Of a stretch of 48,603 bases of DNA, positions 9,901 through 17,566 are shown piece by piece. This DNA comes from Oscillospiraceae bacterium (GTDB lineage: Bacteria > Bacillota > Clostridia > Oscillospirales > Oscillospiraceae): assembly GCA_902783035.1 (NCBI GenBank), contig CACZPK010000095.1, positions 1 through 48,603 on the forward strand, read 5' to 3'. Numbering within the stretch: the first letter of the stretch is position 1; each line of letters starts with the position of its first letter. The notes under the pieces were generated by a model. It was not told the DNA's origin. It saw only the letters and a list, made by a program, of their open reading frames with translations, and did no database searches. A program made the position numbers and the translations under genes.

Positions 9901-10421
9901 ATGCGGACGGGCAGAAGGTCACAATCGCGGGTGTCGTGACATCCAGCAAGACGAAGACCACAAAGAAAAACACGCTCATGGCCTATGTTACGCTGGAGGA
10001 TGACACCGGCTCAATGGAGCTGCTGTGCTTTACCCGCTGTCTGGAAACCTGCGGGAGCTATCTGAAGGAAGGACAGGTCATCGCCGCTTCCGGACGGCTG
10101 AGCGTGCGTGACGAGAAAGCGCCGCAGCTGATGTGCGACGCCGCGCGTCCGCTCTCCGGCGCTGCGGAAATGCCGGAAGGTGCGGAATCCGCCGCACCGC
10201 AGGCGTCCGCACAGACGCTCTATCTGCGACTGCCGTCGATGGACTGCGCCGAGATGGCACACCTGCGCCGCGTACTCTATATGTTTGAGGGGAGACGCAA
10301 CCCTGTAAAAATCCGCCTTGCCGACACGGGCAAGCTGATTGGTACGTCGTGTGACCTGCACGATTCTCTGGTACGGGAGCTGCGCGAAAAACTCGGCGCG
10401 GATAATGTTGTGGTAAAGTAA
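6948..10421 (+). CDS. dnaE: DNA polymerase III alpha subunit (DnaE type)
   Basis: An 1157-residue C-family replicative polymerase. The order is an N-terminal PHP domain starting HLHVHTEYSLLDG, the polymerase core with catalytic aspartates in MPDIDMDFGD (Asp396, Asp398) and a third near 548 in LLKMDFLGLRNL, a tandem helix-hairpin-helix region, and an OB-fold around residues 985-1035. In Firmicutes DnaE extends primers before hand-off to PolC. Length is normal for the DnaE1/DnaE3 type. It is the last gene of the operon and is followed by a strong terminator. Confidence 0.97.
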   Translation: MSFAHLHVHTEYSLLDGACRIRDLPKLVKSMGQEACAITDHGVMYGVIDFYRACKAEGVKPIIGCEVYVAPRTRFDKQHEFDSEARHLVLLCENETGYRNLSYMVSMAHIEGFYIKPRIDLDLLREHHEGLIALSACLAGEIPRRLKAGNYEGAKEYALTLADIFGDGHFYLELQDHGIREQAVVNRGILRLHEETGIPLVVTNDAHYLRKEDAAAHDVLLCIQTGKTVDDENRMRYEPQNFFLRSTEEMAALFPEYPDAVENTGRIAEMCNVEFTFGKYHLPEFKLPEGYDSRSYLKKLCDEGFAERYGEGKPAYRKQLEYELDMIEKMGFTDYFLIVSDFVRYAKSVGIPVGPGRGSAAGSMVSYCLRITDIDPMQYALYFERFLNPERVSMPDIDMDFGDTRRGEVVDYVRRKYGDDHVAQIVTFGTMAARGVIRDVGRALNMSYADCDVIAKLVPAALHITLEDALKLSRELREKYEQDEQVKRLIDTAKALEGMPRHASTHAAGVVITKDPVVTYVPLARNDETIVCQYTMVTLEELGLLKMDFLGLRNLTILDDAVKMIQEKDKSFTLASIPENDPETYEMLQQGRTSGVFQLESSGMTGVCVALKPENVEDLTAIIALYRPGPMDSIPRFIASKHDPRLVRYMHPSLEPILRVTYGCIVYQEQVIEIFRQLAGYSLGQADMIRRAMSKKKAKDVEKERETFVHGDPVRGIPGCVANGIPEATAEAIYQDIYDFANYAFNKAHAVSYAVVAYQTAYCKRHYTKEYMAALLSSVLDVSEKVNEYFGECKENGIALLPPDVNHSAAGFTVEEDGIRFGLVAIKGIGRGLIARMTAERENNGAFTDFQDFCRRMDGVDMNKRAVENLIRAGAFDSMGVRRSQLIAVYEKVMDGIANSNRANLEGQIDFFGLGTETPKQSELILPDIPEYSAAERMAMEKETTGLYLSGHPMDSYRACARAAGAAPIGRIRDDFAQEGGPVSYADGQKVTIAGVVTSSKTKTTKKNTLMAYVTLEDDTGSMELLCFTRCLETCGSYLKEGQVIAASGRLSVRDEKAPQLMCDAARPLSGAAEMPEGAESAAPQASAQTLYLRLPSMDCAEMAHLRRVLYMFEGRRNPVKIRLADTGKLIGTSCDLHDSLVRELREKLGADNVVVK

Positions 10422-10430
10422 GACGATATG

Positions 10431-10465
10431 AAAATGAGGAAGGGGAAAGTCCCTTCCTCATTTTT
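10431..10465. terminator. Bidirectional terminator between dnaE and the DUF4364 gene
   Basis: The stem AAAATGAGGAAGGG (10431-10444) pairs with CCCTTCCTCATTTT, with a 6-base loop and A/T runs on both sides, so it can serve both convergent genes. The right arm overlaps the last codons of the minus-strand gene. Confidence 0.85.
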
Positions 10466-11027
10466 CATGCTTATCCGTTTGATCTGTCTTTCCGCCGTTT
10501 GCCATATCGGGGAACAGTACGCCGATGAGTTGAAAATACAGACCTTCCGGGTCTTGCTGGAAACGTTTGACAAGATCCTTTGCCTGTTCCTCCAGCGGCA
10601 CGGAAAGATCCATATGCCACAGCGGACGGCCATCGTCGTCGTTGAAGCTGAGCGATACGTCATAAACTCCTTTATAGGGAGTAATGGAAGACTGTACCTG
10701 CCGCGCACGCTTGATTTTTTGGTTTTGCTCCTCTGTCAGACGGTCAGCGGTGAGACGCACGGAGTAGGGCAGCTCTTTTACGCAGGCACGACCGTTCTGC
10801 ACACCTTTTTCCGTGATGGCATACAACTCATCCGTGGAGCGGGTCAGGTGTTCCGTCTCCACAAGTGAGTTGAGGCACTCGGAGAAATCGAAGAACTCAA
10901 CGGCGGGGTCGCACATCGTCAATTCCTGCATGACCTCAAACGGCACGGGCGCAATGAGACGCTCGGCAATATAGAGGATAAGAAACTTGATCTCCTGCTT
11001 GTTGCGGATGAAACCCACCTGCGGCAT
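10458..11027 (-). CDS. DUF4364 family winged-helix-type regulator
   Basis: A 189-residue protein of the DUF4364 family, common in Clostridia and thought from fold predictions to have a PadR-like winged helix at the N-terminus. The family start PQVGFIRNKQEIKFLILYI is visible, followed by a DLVETEHL-type wing region and an acidic C-terminal part. No catalytic motif is seen. The ATG at 11027 was chosen because GGAGGTG lies eight bases upstream and homologues begin here; a longer upstream reading frame runs through the promoter. Targets are unknown. Confidence 0.85.
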   Translation of the reverse strand: MPQVGFIRNKQEIKFLILYIAERLIAPVPFEVMQELTMCDPAVEFFDFSECLNSLVETEHLTRSTDELYAITEKGVQNGRACVKELPYSVRLTADRLTEEQNQKIKRARQVQSSITPYKGVYDVSLSFNDDDGRPLWHMDLSVPLEEQAKDLVKRFQQDPEGLYFQLIGVLFPDMANGGKTDQTDKHEK

Positions 11028-11062
11028 ATCGCACCTCCCGGAAAAGAACACCTGTTTGGGAC

Positions 11063-11091
11063 AGTATAACGCAGATTTTCGCTTTTGTACA
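11063..11091 (-). promoter_or_regulatory. Sigma-A-type promoter of the DUF4364 gene
   Basis: On the minus strand, TGTACA (11091-11086), a 17-base spacer and TATACT (11068-11063), about 35 bases before the start codon. The -35 is weak. Confidence 0.55.
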
Positions 11092-11104
11092 GACCTGTTT
11101 CCGC

Positions 11105-11130
11105 ACCAACGCCTCCGTGCGGCATACACT
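11105..11130 (+). promoter_or_regulatory. Possible mother-cell sigma (E/K) promoter
   Basis: AC at 11105-11106, 16 bases, then GCATACACT (11122-11130). This fits the Bacillus sigma-K pattern AC-N16/17-gCATAnnnT and the sigma-E -10 CATACAnT. It is placed about 45 bases before the start of the 277-residue unknown gene, which has no visible sigma-A promoter. Confidence 0.45.
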
Positions 11131-11178
11131 GGACTGAAAGGCAACCTTTCAAATCCGTACTTACATGGAGGTATCTAT

Positions 11179-12012
11179 ATGGCTGAAAAAGTGACCGCCG
11201 GGCCGATCGGCAACTGCAACGGCGTGCGCGAAGCTGTCTGCATCCATACGAAGAAGATCTTTTCCTCGTGCCGCGACAAGGATTGTATCGAGGATCTGCG
11301 TTTTTATCCGACGCAGTCGGCACAGGAGGTGCTCGCTACGGCGCAGGGGCTGCGTGGCGGCAGCGCCGAGCTTCTCTATACGTTTGTGGACGTGGAGCCG
11401 GTCAACTTTAACCGCGGTTTCTACACCGTAGACATGCGCTTCTATTACAAGATCACGCTACAGGCACTCAACGGCAGCACGCGCTATACCGAGGTGGTAG
11501 GCCTTGCGACCTTTGGTAAACGCGTGATCCTCTGCGGCGGTGAAAGCGGTGCGAAAATATTTTCGTCCGCACCGGTTGCCGACGAACTGGACCCGCAGCT
11601 GGATCTGACTGCCAATCTGCCCACTGCCTATGTCGAGGTCATTGATCCGCTGCTGCTCAGCGCAGGATTTGCTGACAATTGCCACTATGTTCCCGGTGTG
11701 CTCACAGGCGTGCCGGAGGGCATTCTCGCCGCCTTCGACGAGCCGCTGGTGCTCGATGAGGCGCAGAGCCGCCGCGTCTGTGTGTCGCTTGGACAATTTT
11801 CCATTGTCCGGCTGGAGCGCGATACGCAGCTACTGATCCCCGCATTCGGCTACTGTGTTCCCACCGACGAATGCACCGTTGCGGGTGCCGGCAGCGCTGA
11901 AGATCCCTGTGCCGTGTTTGCGGATGTCGATTTCCCGGTCGATTCCTTTTTCCCGTCCTCGGATGTTTGCGACGCTGACGTCGGCGACACATCCTGCGGC
12001 TGCAAGCGCTGA
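11179..12012 (+). CDS. Conserved clostridial protein of unknown function, possibly spore-associated
   Basis: A 277-residue soluble protein. The N-terminus has a Cys-containing segment (GNCNGVREAVCIHTKK, then SSCRDKDCIEDLRFYP), the middle looks beta-rich, and the tail ends VGDTSCGCKR. It has no signal peptide or membrane helix. I recognise the CRDKDCIEDLR segment only as a recurring feature of uncharacterised clostridial proteins. The ATG at 11179 follows GGAGG; the longer upstream frame crosses the promoter. A sporulation-type promoter (11105-11130) and paired cysteines suggest a cross-linked spore coat or mother-cell role; that is inference. A terminator follows at once. Confidence 0.75.
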   Translation: MAEKVTAGPIGNCNGVREAVCIHTKKIFSSCRDKDCIEDLRFYPTQSAQEVLATAQGLRGGSAELLYTFVDVEPVNFNRGFYTVDMRFYYKITLQALNGSTRYTEVVGLATFGKRVILCGGESGAKIFSSAPVADELDPQLDLTANLPTAYVEVIDPLLLSAGFADNCHYVPGVLTGVPEGILAAFDEPLVLDEAQSRRVCVSLGQFSIVRLERDTQLLIPAFGYCVPTDECTVAGAGSAEDPCAVFADVDFPVDSFFPSSDVCDADVGDTSCGCKR

Positions 12013-12040
12013 ATTGCTTGACAATCGAACGAAACCACCA

Positions 12041-12070
12041 AAAACGACCGGCATTGTGCCGGTCGTTTTT
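12041..12070 (+). terminator. Terminator after the unknown 277-residue gene
   Basis: AAAACGACCGGCA (12041-12053) pairs with TGCCGGTCGTTTT after a 3-base loop, followed by further T. Confidence 0.85.
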
Positions 12071-12093
12071 ATGGCGTTTTTGCGACTTTTCCC

Positions 12094-12122
12094 TTGCGTT
12101 TCCGCGATGAATTCTTTATAAT
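12094..12122 (+). promoter_or_regulatory. Sigma-A-type promoter of the aminotransferase gene
   Basis: TTGCGT (12094-12099), a 17-base spacer and TATAAT (12117-12122), 53 bases before the start codon. Confidence 0.7.
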
Positions 12123-12175
12123 ATATAGCAACAATTTTTACGGGCACAGCCCGGTATACAAGGAGAACAACGCTT

Positions 12176-13342
12176 ATGCAGGAAATGAGCAGAAGGAACA
12201 AGCTCTTCACTGATTCCGTGATCCGCCGCATGACACGCATCGCCATCGCAAACAACGCGATCAACCTCTCCCAGGGTTTCCCGGACTTTGACCCGCCCAA
12301 GGCGATCACCGATCGTCTGGCAGAGATCAGCGCAATCGGTCCGCATCAATATCCCATTACGATGGGTGCGCCGAACTTCCGCCAGGCGCTTGCGCGCAAG
12401 TGCGGCCGTTTTATGAAACGTACGCTTGATCCCGAGACCGAGATTGTTGTCACCATTGGTTCCACCGAGGCGATGGTCGATACCATCTTTGCCCTCACAA
12501 ACCCTGGCGACAAGGTTGCGCTGTTCAGCCCGTATTTTGAGAATTACCATGCCCAGCTTATCATGGCGGACTGCCAGCCGATCTACATCCCGCTTGTTCC
12601 GCCCGCGTTCAATTTTGATGCCAACGTGCTGGAGGATGCCTTCAAGCAGGGCATCAAGGCGATCTTGATTTGCAATCCGTCAAACCCCAGCGGCAAGGTG
12701 TTTACCTATGACGAGCTCAAGCTGATTGCGGATCTGTGCGTCAAGTACGACGTCTATGCCATTATGGACGAGCCTTATGAGCATATTACCTATGACGACC
12801 ATCACCACATCTACATGAACGGCATGCCCGGTATGTGGGAGCGTACGGTGAGCTGCTCCAGCCTTTCCAAGACCTATTCCATCACCGGCTGGCGCCTCGG
12901 CTATGCGATTGCGCCCAAGCCGCTGATGGACCGTATCAAGCAGTACCATGATTTCAATACCGTCGGCGCGGCATCTCCGCTGATGGAGGCGGCGATTGCC
13001 GGACTTGATATGCCGGACAGCTACTATGTCGAGTTCCAGGCGCACTATGCGCATATGAAGAAACTGTTCACCGACGGTTTGCGCAACCTCGGCATTCCGT
13101 TCACCGACCCGCAGGGCACCTATTTTACGCTTGTGGATATCGGCCCGTATCTCAAGAAAGGCCAAACCGATGTGGAATTCTGCGAGGAGATGGCGGTTAA
13201 GGTTGGCGTTGCATGCGTGCCGGGTACGTCGTTCTTCATGGAAGATGTCAACAACATCGTGCGCGTCCACTTTGCCAAGAAAGATGAAACGCTCATTGAG
13301 GCGCTCAATCGTCTCGGAGATCTGAAGACGAAAATGGCATAA
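12176..13342 (+). CDS. PLP-dependent aminotransferase, class I/II
   Basis: A 388-residue fold-type I aminotransferase. The PLP Lys is Lys232 in SSLSKTYSITGWRLGY, with the cofactor-binding CNPSNPSGKVF and MDEPYEH upstream and an Arg near the C-terminus (VRVHFAKKDE). Early residues ASQGFPDFDPP-like (NLSQGFPDFDPPK) and overall layout are closest to the kynurenine/glutamine/methionine aminotransferase branch (KAT/YbdL-like), so the substrate could be methionine, glutamine or an aromatic amino acid. It stands alone behind its own promoter. The annotated start follows AAGGAGAAC. Confidence 0.88.
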   Translation: MQEMSRRNKLFTDSVIRRMTRIAIANNAINLSQGFPDFDPPKAITDRLAEISAIGPHQYPITMGAPNFRQALARKCGRFMKRTLDPETEIVVTIGSTEAMVDTIFALTNPGDKVALFSPYFENYHAQLIMADCQPIYIPLVPPAFNFDANVLEDAFKQGIKAILICNPSNPSGKVFTYDELKLIADLCVKYDVYAIMDEPYEHITYDDHHHIYMNGMPGMWERTVSCSSLSKTYSITGWRLGYAIAPKPLMDRIKQYHDFNTVGAASPLMEAAIAGLDMPDSYYVEFQAHYAHMKKLFTDGLRNLGIPFTDPQGTYFTLVDIGPYLKKGQTDVEFCEEMAVKVGVACVPGTSFFMEDVNNIVRVHFAKKDETLIEALNRLGDLKTKMA

Positions 13343-13381
13343 CGCCGCTTAGCGCAATAAGCGAGGGGAGGAGGGACCGAA

Positions 13382-14113
13382 ATGATGATTGGCGCGATCA
13401 GATCCGGCGGATCATCTGCCCTGTGGCAGTGGCAGCAAATGCAGTGGTCGCACAGAATGGCGAGAACCATGTCGGCCACTCCCGTCTCTGCGCCGGAATC
13501 CGAAACGGCAGCGCCTGCCGGAGTCAATACCAAAACATCCACCCCGACTGCAGCTTCTGCGTTGCCGGGCCCCTCGGAGTTTCCATATGTTCCGGAAGGT
13601 TATGGCCCCGAAGAACTGGCCACACGTACACGCCTTGCCTATCCCGATTTCGGTACGCCGCTTTCCAATGCGCTGGAGGGCAAGCTCGCAGGTTTGGAAA
13701 ACGAGGAGGAACAAGCGAAAATTCCCGGCATTGAGGACCCAAAATCTCCAGCCGAGGTGATGGACGAGGGCAAATGCGAGACCTGCGAAAAGCGCAAGTA
13801 TCAGGATGGCTCCGATGATCCGGGCGTTTCTTTCAAAACACCGCAACACGTCGATCCGCAGACGGCAGCATCTGCCGTACGCGGACACGAACAGGAACAT
13901 GTTGTCCGAGAGCGCGCCAAGGCGGAGCAAAACGACCGTAAGGTTGTCAGCCAGAGCGTGACCTACCACACGGGCATATGCCCCGAGTGCGGTAGATTCT
14001 ATGTCTCCGGCGGCACGACCCGCACTGTCACTGCGGCAGACAAATCCGAGAGTCCTGCCGAAAAAGCGGCAGAGCAGCAGGATGAGGACAAGGAGTTCGA
14101 CGTCGCGGGATGA
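13382..14113 (+). CDS. SprA-related putative metalloprotease-like protein
   Basis: A 243-residue protein. The first 110 residues are low-complexity, rich in Ala, Ser, Thr and Pro. The conserved domain starts with CETCEKRKYQDGSDDPGVSF, then HVDPQTAASAVRGHEQEHV, which carries an HExxH zinc-protease-type motif (HEQEH), then TGICPECGRFYVSGGTTRT. This matches the SprA-related/CJM1_0395-type putative metalloprotease family (PF12118), whose activity is not established. Four cysteines in two CxxC pairs probably bind another metal. No signal peptide. The ATG at 13382 follows GAGGAGGG; 13385 is also possible. Confidence 0.8.
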   Translation: MMIGAIRSGGSSALWQWQQMQWSHRMARTMSATPVSAPESETAAPAGVNTKTSTPTAASALPGPSEFPYVPEGYGPEELATRTRLAYPDFGTPLSNALEGKLAGLENEEEQAKIPGIEDPKSPAEVMDEGKCETCEKRKYQDGSDDPGVSFKTPQHVDPQTAASAVRGHEQEHVVRERAKAEQNDRKVVSQSVTYHTGICPECGRFYVSGGTTRTVTAADKSESPAEKAAEQQDEDKEFDVAG

Positions 14114-14121
14114 TTTCTGCC

Positions 14122-14159
14122 AAAAAAGTTTCGGGAACCATGGTTCCCGAAACTTTTTT
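14122..14159. terminator. Bidirectional terminator
   Basis: A perfect 38-base palindrome (19-base arms) with A6 and T6 at its ends, between the HExxH gene and cotJC, which converge here. Confidence 0.88.
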
Positions 14160-14198
14160 AATGCATTGGAAAGCGGATGCGTGCAATTTTTCGGCAGA

Positions 14199-14795
14199 TC
14201 AGTTGTCAAAGCTGGGATTGAGATAATAAACGTTTTTTTCGTCCATTTTCTCCCGAGCAAGACGCAGCCCCTCTCCGAAACGCTGAAAGTGTACGATTTC
14301 GCGTGCGCGCAGGAATTTGATGACGTCGTTGACGTCTGGATCGTCGGAGAGCCGCAGAATGTTGTCGTAGGTAACGCGCGCCTTCTGCTCTGCGGCGAGA
14401 TCCTCCGTCAAATCAGCAATAAGGTCGCCTTTGACCGCCATGCCGGCGGCATTCCACGGGAAACCAGACGCTGCGGTGGGATAGACGCCCGCCGTATGAT
14501 CGACAAAATAGGCGTCGAAACCGGCTTGACGGATCTGGTCATCGGTGAGATCTCGTGTCAGCTGATGCACAATGGCACCGACCATCTCCAAGTGTCCCAG
14601 CTCCTCCGTGCCGATGTCGGTCAGCAGACCTTTCAGCTCCGCATAAGGCATGGAGAAACGTTGACTCAAATAACGCATTGACGCGCCCAACTCGCCGTCG
14701 GGACCGCCATACTGGCTGATGATAAGTGCTGCCAGTTTTGGGTTGGGTGTTGCGATCTTAACCGGATATTGTAACTTTTTCTCATAGACAAACAT
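14199..14795 (-). CDS. cotJC: Spore coat protein CotJC (manganese-catalase-like)
   Basis: A 198-residue CotJC, a ferritin-like four-helix protein related to manganese catalases and placed in the spore coat or under it. It begins MFVYEKKLQYPVKI, typical for the family, and shows metal-ligand candidates in TDIGTEELGHLEMVGAIV, EDLAAEQKARVTYDNIL and REIVHFQRFGE. Length is typical. The start codon overlaps the stop of the upstream cotJ gene (ATGA), so both form one operon. Confidence 0.96.
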   Translation of the reverse strand: MFVYEKKLQYPVKIATPNPKLAALIISQYGGPDGELGASMRYLSQRFSMPYAELKGLLTDIGTEELGHLEMVGAIVHQLTRDLTDDQIRQAGFDAYFVDHTAGVYPTAASGFPWNAAGMAVKGDLIADLTEDLAAEQKARVTYDNILRLSDDPDVNDVIKFLRAREIVHFQRFGEGLRLAREKMDEKNVYYLNPSFDN

Positions 14796-15322
14796 CAGTC
14801 GTTACCTCCCATTTCCCACGGCCACGGGTCGTTGAGCCATTTGAACCCTCCGGGTGTGATGTCGGTTTGCATCAAAGGGCCGTACTGCGCTTCGTACTTT
14901 TCCCGGCCCTGTCGCCCCATGCGGATATAGGACCAGTAAAGTTCAATTACTTCACGGTCATTGGGATGTGTGGTCAGGTAAAGGCCAAGCTCGTCGATGG
15001 CAAAATCCAGCGCCATCAGTTCACACAGCGCCGCATTTGCCTGTGGAAAGCAGGAGCGGACCTCCTTATGGAACGGCAGGTTGAGACCGGGAAACAGCGT
15101 GCCGGCACGCATGGCGTCGTCCTGTGAATAGCGCGGAGGGTCGTTTTCCTGCATCGGTATATAGGGAAAAACCATCGGCGCGCAGGAGCCGGGCAATGTT
15201 CCATCCATCATCCCGCAGCGCTTGGCGTCTGTGCTGCTGCGATTCGCCTCCGCGTTCATGGCGGCGCCGGTGACAGATGCGCCGTTTACCGGCCTGACGA
15301 CCGGCTTGGTGGCAACTTCCAC
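14795..15322 (-). CDS. CotJA-CotJB fusion spore coat protein
   Basis: A 175-residue protein that joins two usually separate small proteins. Residues about 48-85 (FPYIPMQENDPPRYSQDDAM and GTLFPGLNLPF) match CotJA. Residues about 96-171 (ELMALDFAIDELGLYLTTHP, then YGPL and NDPWPWE) match CotJB, including the Trp-Pro-Trp end. The first 47 residues are a non-conserved tail. There is no stop or frameshift between the parts. The GTG start at 15322 is supported by AAAGGAGGA nine bases upstream. Together with cotJC it reconstitutes the cotJABC operon, which in Bacillus is expressed in the mother cell under sigma-E. Confidence 0.88.
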   Translation of the reverse strand: MEVATKPVVRPVNGASVTGAAMNAEANRSSTDAKRCGMMDGTLPGSCAPMVFPYIPMQENDPPRYSQDDAMRAGTLFPGLNLPFHKEVRSCFPQANAALCELMALDFAIDELGLYLTTHPNDREVIELYWSYIRMGRQGREKYEAQYGPLMQTDITPGGFKWLNDPWPWEMGGND

Positions 15323-15367
15323 GAAATAATTCCTCCTTTAAGAATCCGTTGAGCTTCCGCTCAGTTC

Positions 15368-15375
15368 ATCTTATG
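15368..15375 (-). promoter_or_regulatory. Possible mother-cell sigma -10 element of cotJ
   Basis: On the minus strand, CATAAGAT fits CATAnnnT of sigma-E/K promoters and lies 46 bases before the GTG start. No convincing -35 was found, so this is tentative. Confidence 0.35.
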
Positions 15376-15421
15376 CGCTGCGTGAAAATCGGAAACAGGG
15401 CTTTTCTTTTGCAACAGAGGT

Positions 15422-15430
15422 TGGTATAAT
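15422..15430 (+). promoter_or_regulatory. Extended -10 promoter of cwlD
   Basis: TGGTATAAT is a perfect extended -10 (TGnTATAAT), about 50 bases before the cwlD start. No good -35 is present at 17 bases, as expected for this promoter class. Confidence 0.55.
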
Positions 15431-15482
15431 CGGCATATCGGACAAAATCCCACGCATAAGCTCGTTTTCGGGGGGTGGGATA

Positions 15483-16199
15483 ATGGTTCTGAGAGAAAAA
15501 CATCATATGCTGCCTTGGATTATGGCGGTGGTGTTTTTTTCCCTTTGCGCCATGCTATGTGTGCCGACCCGGAATGCAATGCCCGCATTTGAACCTTCGG
15601 CGCAGGGAACCGTCTATGTTCTGGACGCTGGGCACGGCGGCGAAGACGGCGGTGCGGTATCGTGCGGCGGCATCCGGGAAAGCGATATCAATCTTGCTGT
15701 GACATTGCGGCTGGATACGCTGCTGCACTTTTTAGGACGGCAAACGGTACGCACGCGTGAAGCGGACATCTCCATTCACGCACCGGACGCGGAAACACTG
15801 CGGCAAAAGAAGACGTCCGACCTTAAAAACCGCGTTTCACTGGTCAACGGCACGCCGGGAGCGGTGCTGATAAGCATTCACCAGAACAGCCTGCCGTCGG
15901 TTCCGAGCGTACATGGGGCACAGGTATTTTTCGGCACGGCAGCGGGCGGTGAGGAACTGGCGCTCTCGATTCAGGAGGCGCTGAACCAAAGTGTCAACCC
16001 GAAAAATGAAAAACAAGCAAAAAAGATAGATCCTTCGATCTATCTGATGAAAAACGTCACTTGTCCGGCGGTTTTGGTAGAGTGCGGTTTTCTGTCCAAT
16101 GCGGCAGAGGCGGAGCAGCTGCTTCAGCCGGAGCATCAGAAACGGATCGCCGCCGCCATTGCGGCGGGTATCCTGAAGGCAGAGAGGGAAGAGCCATGA
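15483..16199 (+). CDS. cwlD: N-acetylmuramoyl-L-alanine amidase, CwlD type
   Basis: A 238-residue zinc amidase (Amidase_3) with an N-terminal membrane anchor or signal segment at about residues 10-28. Zinc and catalytic motifs are in order: DAGHGGEDGG, then RESDINLAV with the Glu ligand, SIHQNSLPS, and VECGFLSNAAE. CwlD removes peptide side chains from muramic acid so that muramic-delta-lactam of the spore cortex can be made. The small size and position before radA fit CwlD in Clostridia. A spo-type pdaA partner is not in the window. The stop overlaps the radA start (ATGA). Confidence 0.88.
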   Translation: MVLREKHHMLPWIMAVVFFSLCAMLCVPTRNAMPAFEPSAQGTVYVLDAGHGGEDGGAVSCGGIRESDINLAVTLRLDTLLHFLGRQTVRTREADISIHAPDAETLRQKKTSDLKNRVSLVNGTPGAVLISIHQNSLPSVPSVHGAQVFFGTAAGGEELALSIQEALNQSVNPKNEKQAKKIDPSIYLMKNVTCPAVLVECGFLSNAAEAEQLLQPEHQKRIAAAIAAGILKAEREEP

Positions 16200-17566
16200 A
16201 GGCAAAAGCAGCGAGCATATTCTATTGTACCGAGTGCGGCAATGAGACCGCCAAATGGGCGGGACGCTGCCCGAGCTGCGGCGCATGGAATTCGATCGTG
16301 GAACAGGCCGCGCCGAAGGCGGCCGTATCGCCAAAGAGTCGCGGAAATATGCTGCCGCGCGCGAAGGCACACCCGATCAACGATCTTGGCGTTACGGAGG
16401 AATTGCGCTTTCCAACCGGCATGGGCGAGCTGGACCGTGTGTTGGGCGGCGGTGCGGTCAAAGGGTCGCTGGTACTCGTGGGCGGTGCGCCGGGCATCGG
16501 CAAATCGACGCTGATGCTTCAGATCTGCTCACAGCTATGCCAGAGCAACAAGGTGCTTTATGTATCGGGCGAAGAATCGCCGCATCAGCTCAAGATGCGT
16601 GCCCAACGCCTGCATGTTGTCAGTGAGCGGCTGTTTGTGCTCTCGGAAACCTGCCTGGGTGACGTACTGGAATCGGTCCGCGAGGAAGCGCCCGATGTGC
16701 TGATCATCGACTCGATCCAGACGCTTTACAATGAGGCACTGGAATCGCCGGCCGGGAGCGTCGGTCAGGTCAAGGACTGTACCATGGCATTGATGCAGCT
16801 TGCCAAGGGACAGGGGATCACCGTGTTTGTTATTGGCCATGTCAACAAGGAGGGGTCGATCGCCGGCCCCAAGGTGCTTGAACACATGGTCGACTGCGTT
16901 TTGTACTTTGAAGGCGACCAGCATATGACATACCGCATTTTGCGAGCGGCAAAGAACCGCTTCGGCGCGACAAATGAGATCGGCGTATTTGAAATGCGCA
17001 GCGAGGGACTGGCAGAAGTGCCCAATCCTTCGGAAATGCTGCTCTCGGGTCGCCCGGAAGATGCGCCGGGTACTTGCGTGACCTGCGTGATGGAGGGGGC
17101 GCGCCCGGTATTGGCGGAGGTTCAGGCACTTCTGGCTCCCGCGGCACAGAATGTGGCACGGCGTACCAGCAACGGTTTCGACTATAACCGTGCCGCGATG
17201 CTCATGGCGGTGCTGGAAAAGCGCGGTGCGTTGAAAATTTCATCTTGCGATGCGTTTTTGAACGTCATCGGCGGACTGACGCTGGATGAACCCGCCGCCG
17301 ATCTGGCGGCGATTCTGGCGCTGGCGTCCAGCTATCTGGACAAGCCCATCGGCAACCGTGTTGCGGCGATCGGCGAGGTCGGACTGACGGGTGAGGTGCG
17401 CAGCGTCAGCCATCTCGGCCAGCGCCTGAGCGAAGTACAGCGCCTCGGCTTCGAGCGCTGCATCATTCCCAAGCGCCACGCCGAGCGGCTGGAAAGCATC
17501 ACGGGTCTAAAACTGATTTTGGTATCGAATATCGCTGATGCGCTCCGTGAAATTGCGCGTTCTTGA
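16196..17566 (+). CDS. radA: DNA repair protein RadA
   Basis: A 456-residue RadA (Sms), a RecA-like ATPase that drives branch migration in recombination and repair. The order is a zinc finger with CTECG and CPSCGAWN (residues 10-33), the Walker A motif GGAPGIGKST, Walker B VLIIDSIQT, the RadA-specific AAKNRFGATNEIG, and a C-terminal Lon-protease-like domain. Length is normal. The ATG at 16196 overlaps cwlD by four bases. The last 68 bases overlap a small convergent gene on the minus strand. Confidence 0.97.
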   Translation: MKAKAASIFYCTECGNETAKWAGRCPSCGAWNSIVEQAAPKAAVSPKSRGNMLPRAKAHPINDLGVTEELRFPTGMGELDRVLGGGAVKGSLVLVGGAPGIGKSTLMLQICSQLCQSNKVLYVSGEESPHQLKMRAQRLHVVSERLFVLSETCLGDVLESVREEAPDVLIIDSIQTLYNEALESPAGSVGQVKDCTMALMQLAKGQGITVFVIGHVNKEGSIAGPKVLEHMVDCVLYFEGDQHMTYRILRAAKNRFGATNEIGVFEMRSEGLAEVPNPSEMLLSGRPEDAPGTCVTCVMEGARPVLAEVQALLAPAAQNVARRTSNGFDYNRAAMLMAVLEKRGALKISSCDAFLNVIGGLTLDEPAADLAAILALASSYLDKPIGNRVAAIGEVGLTGEVRSVSHLGQRLSEVQRLGFERCIIPKRHAERLESITGLKLILVSNIADALREIARS

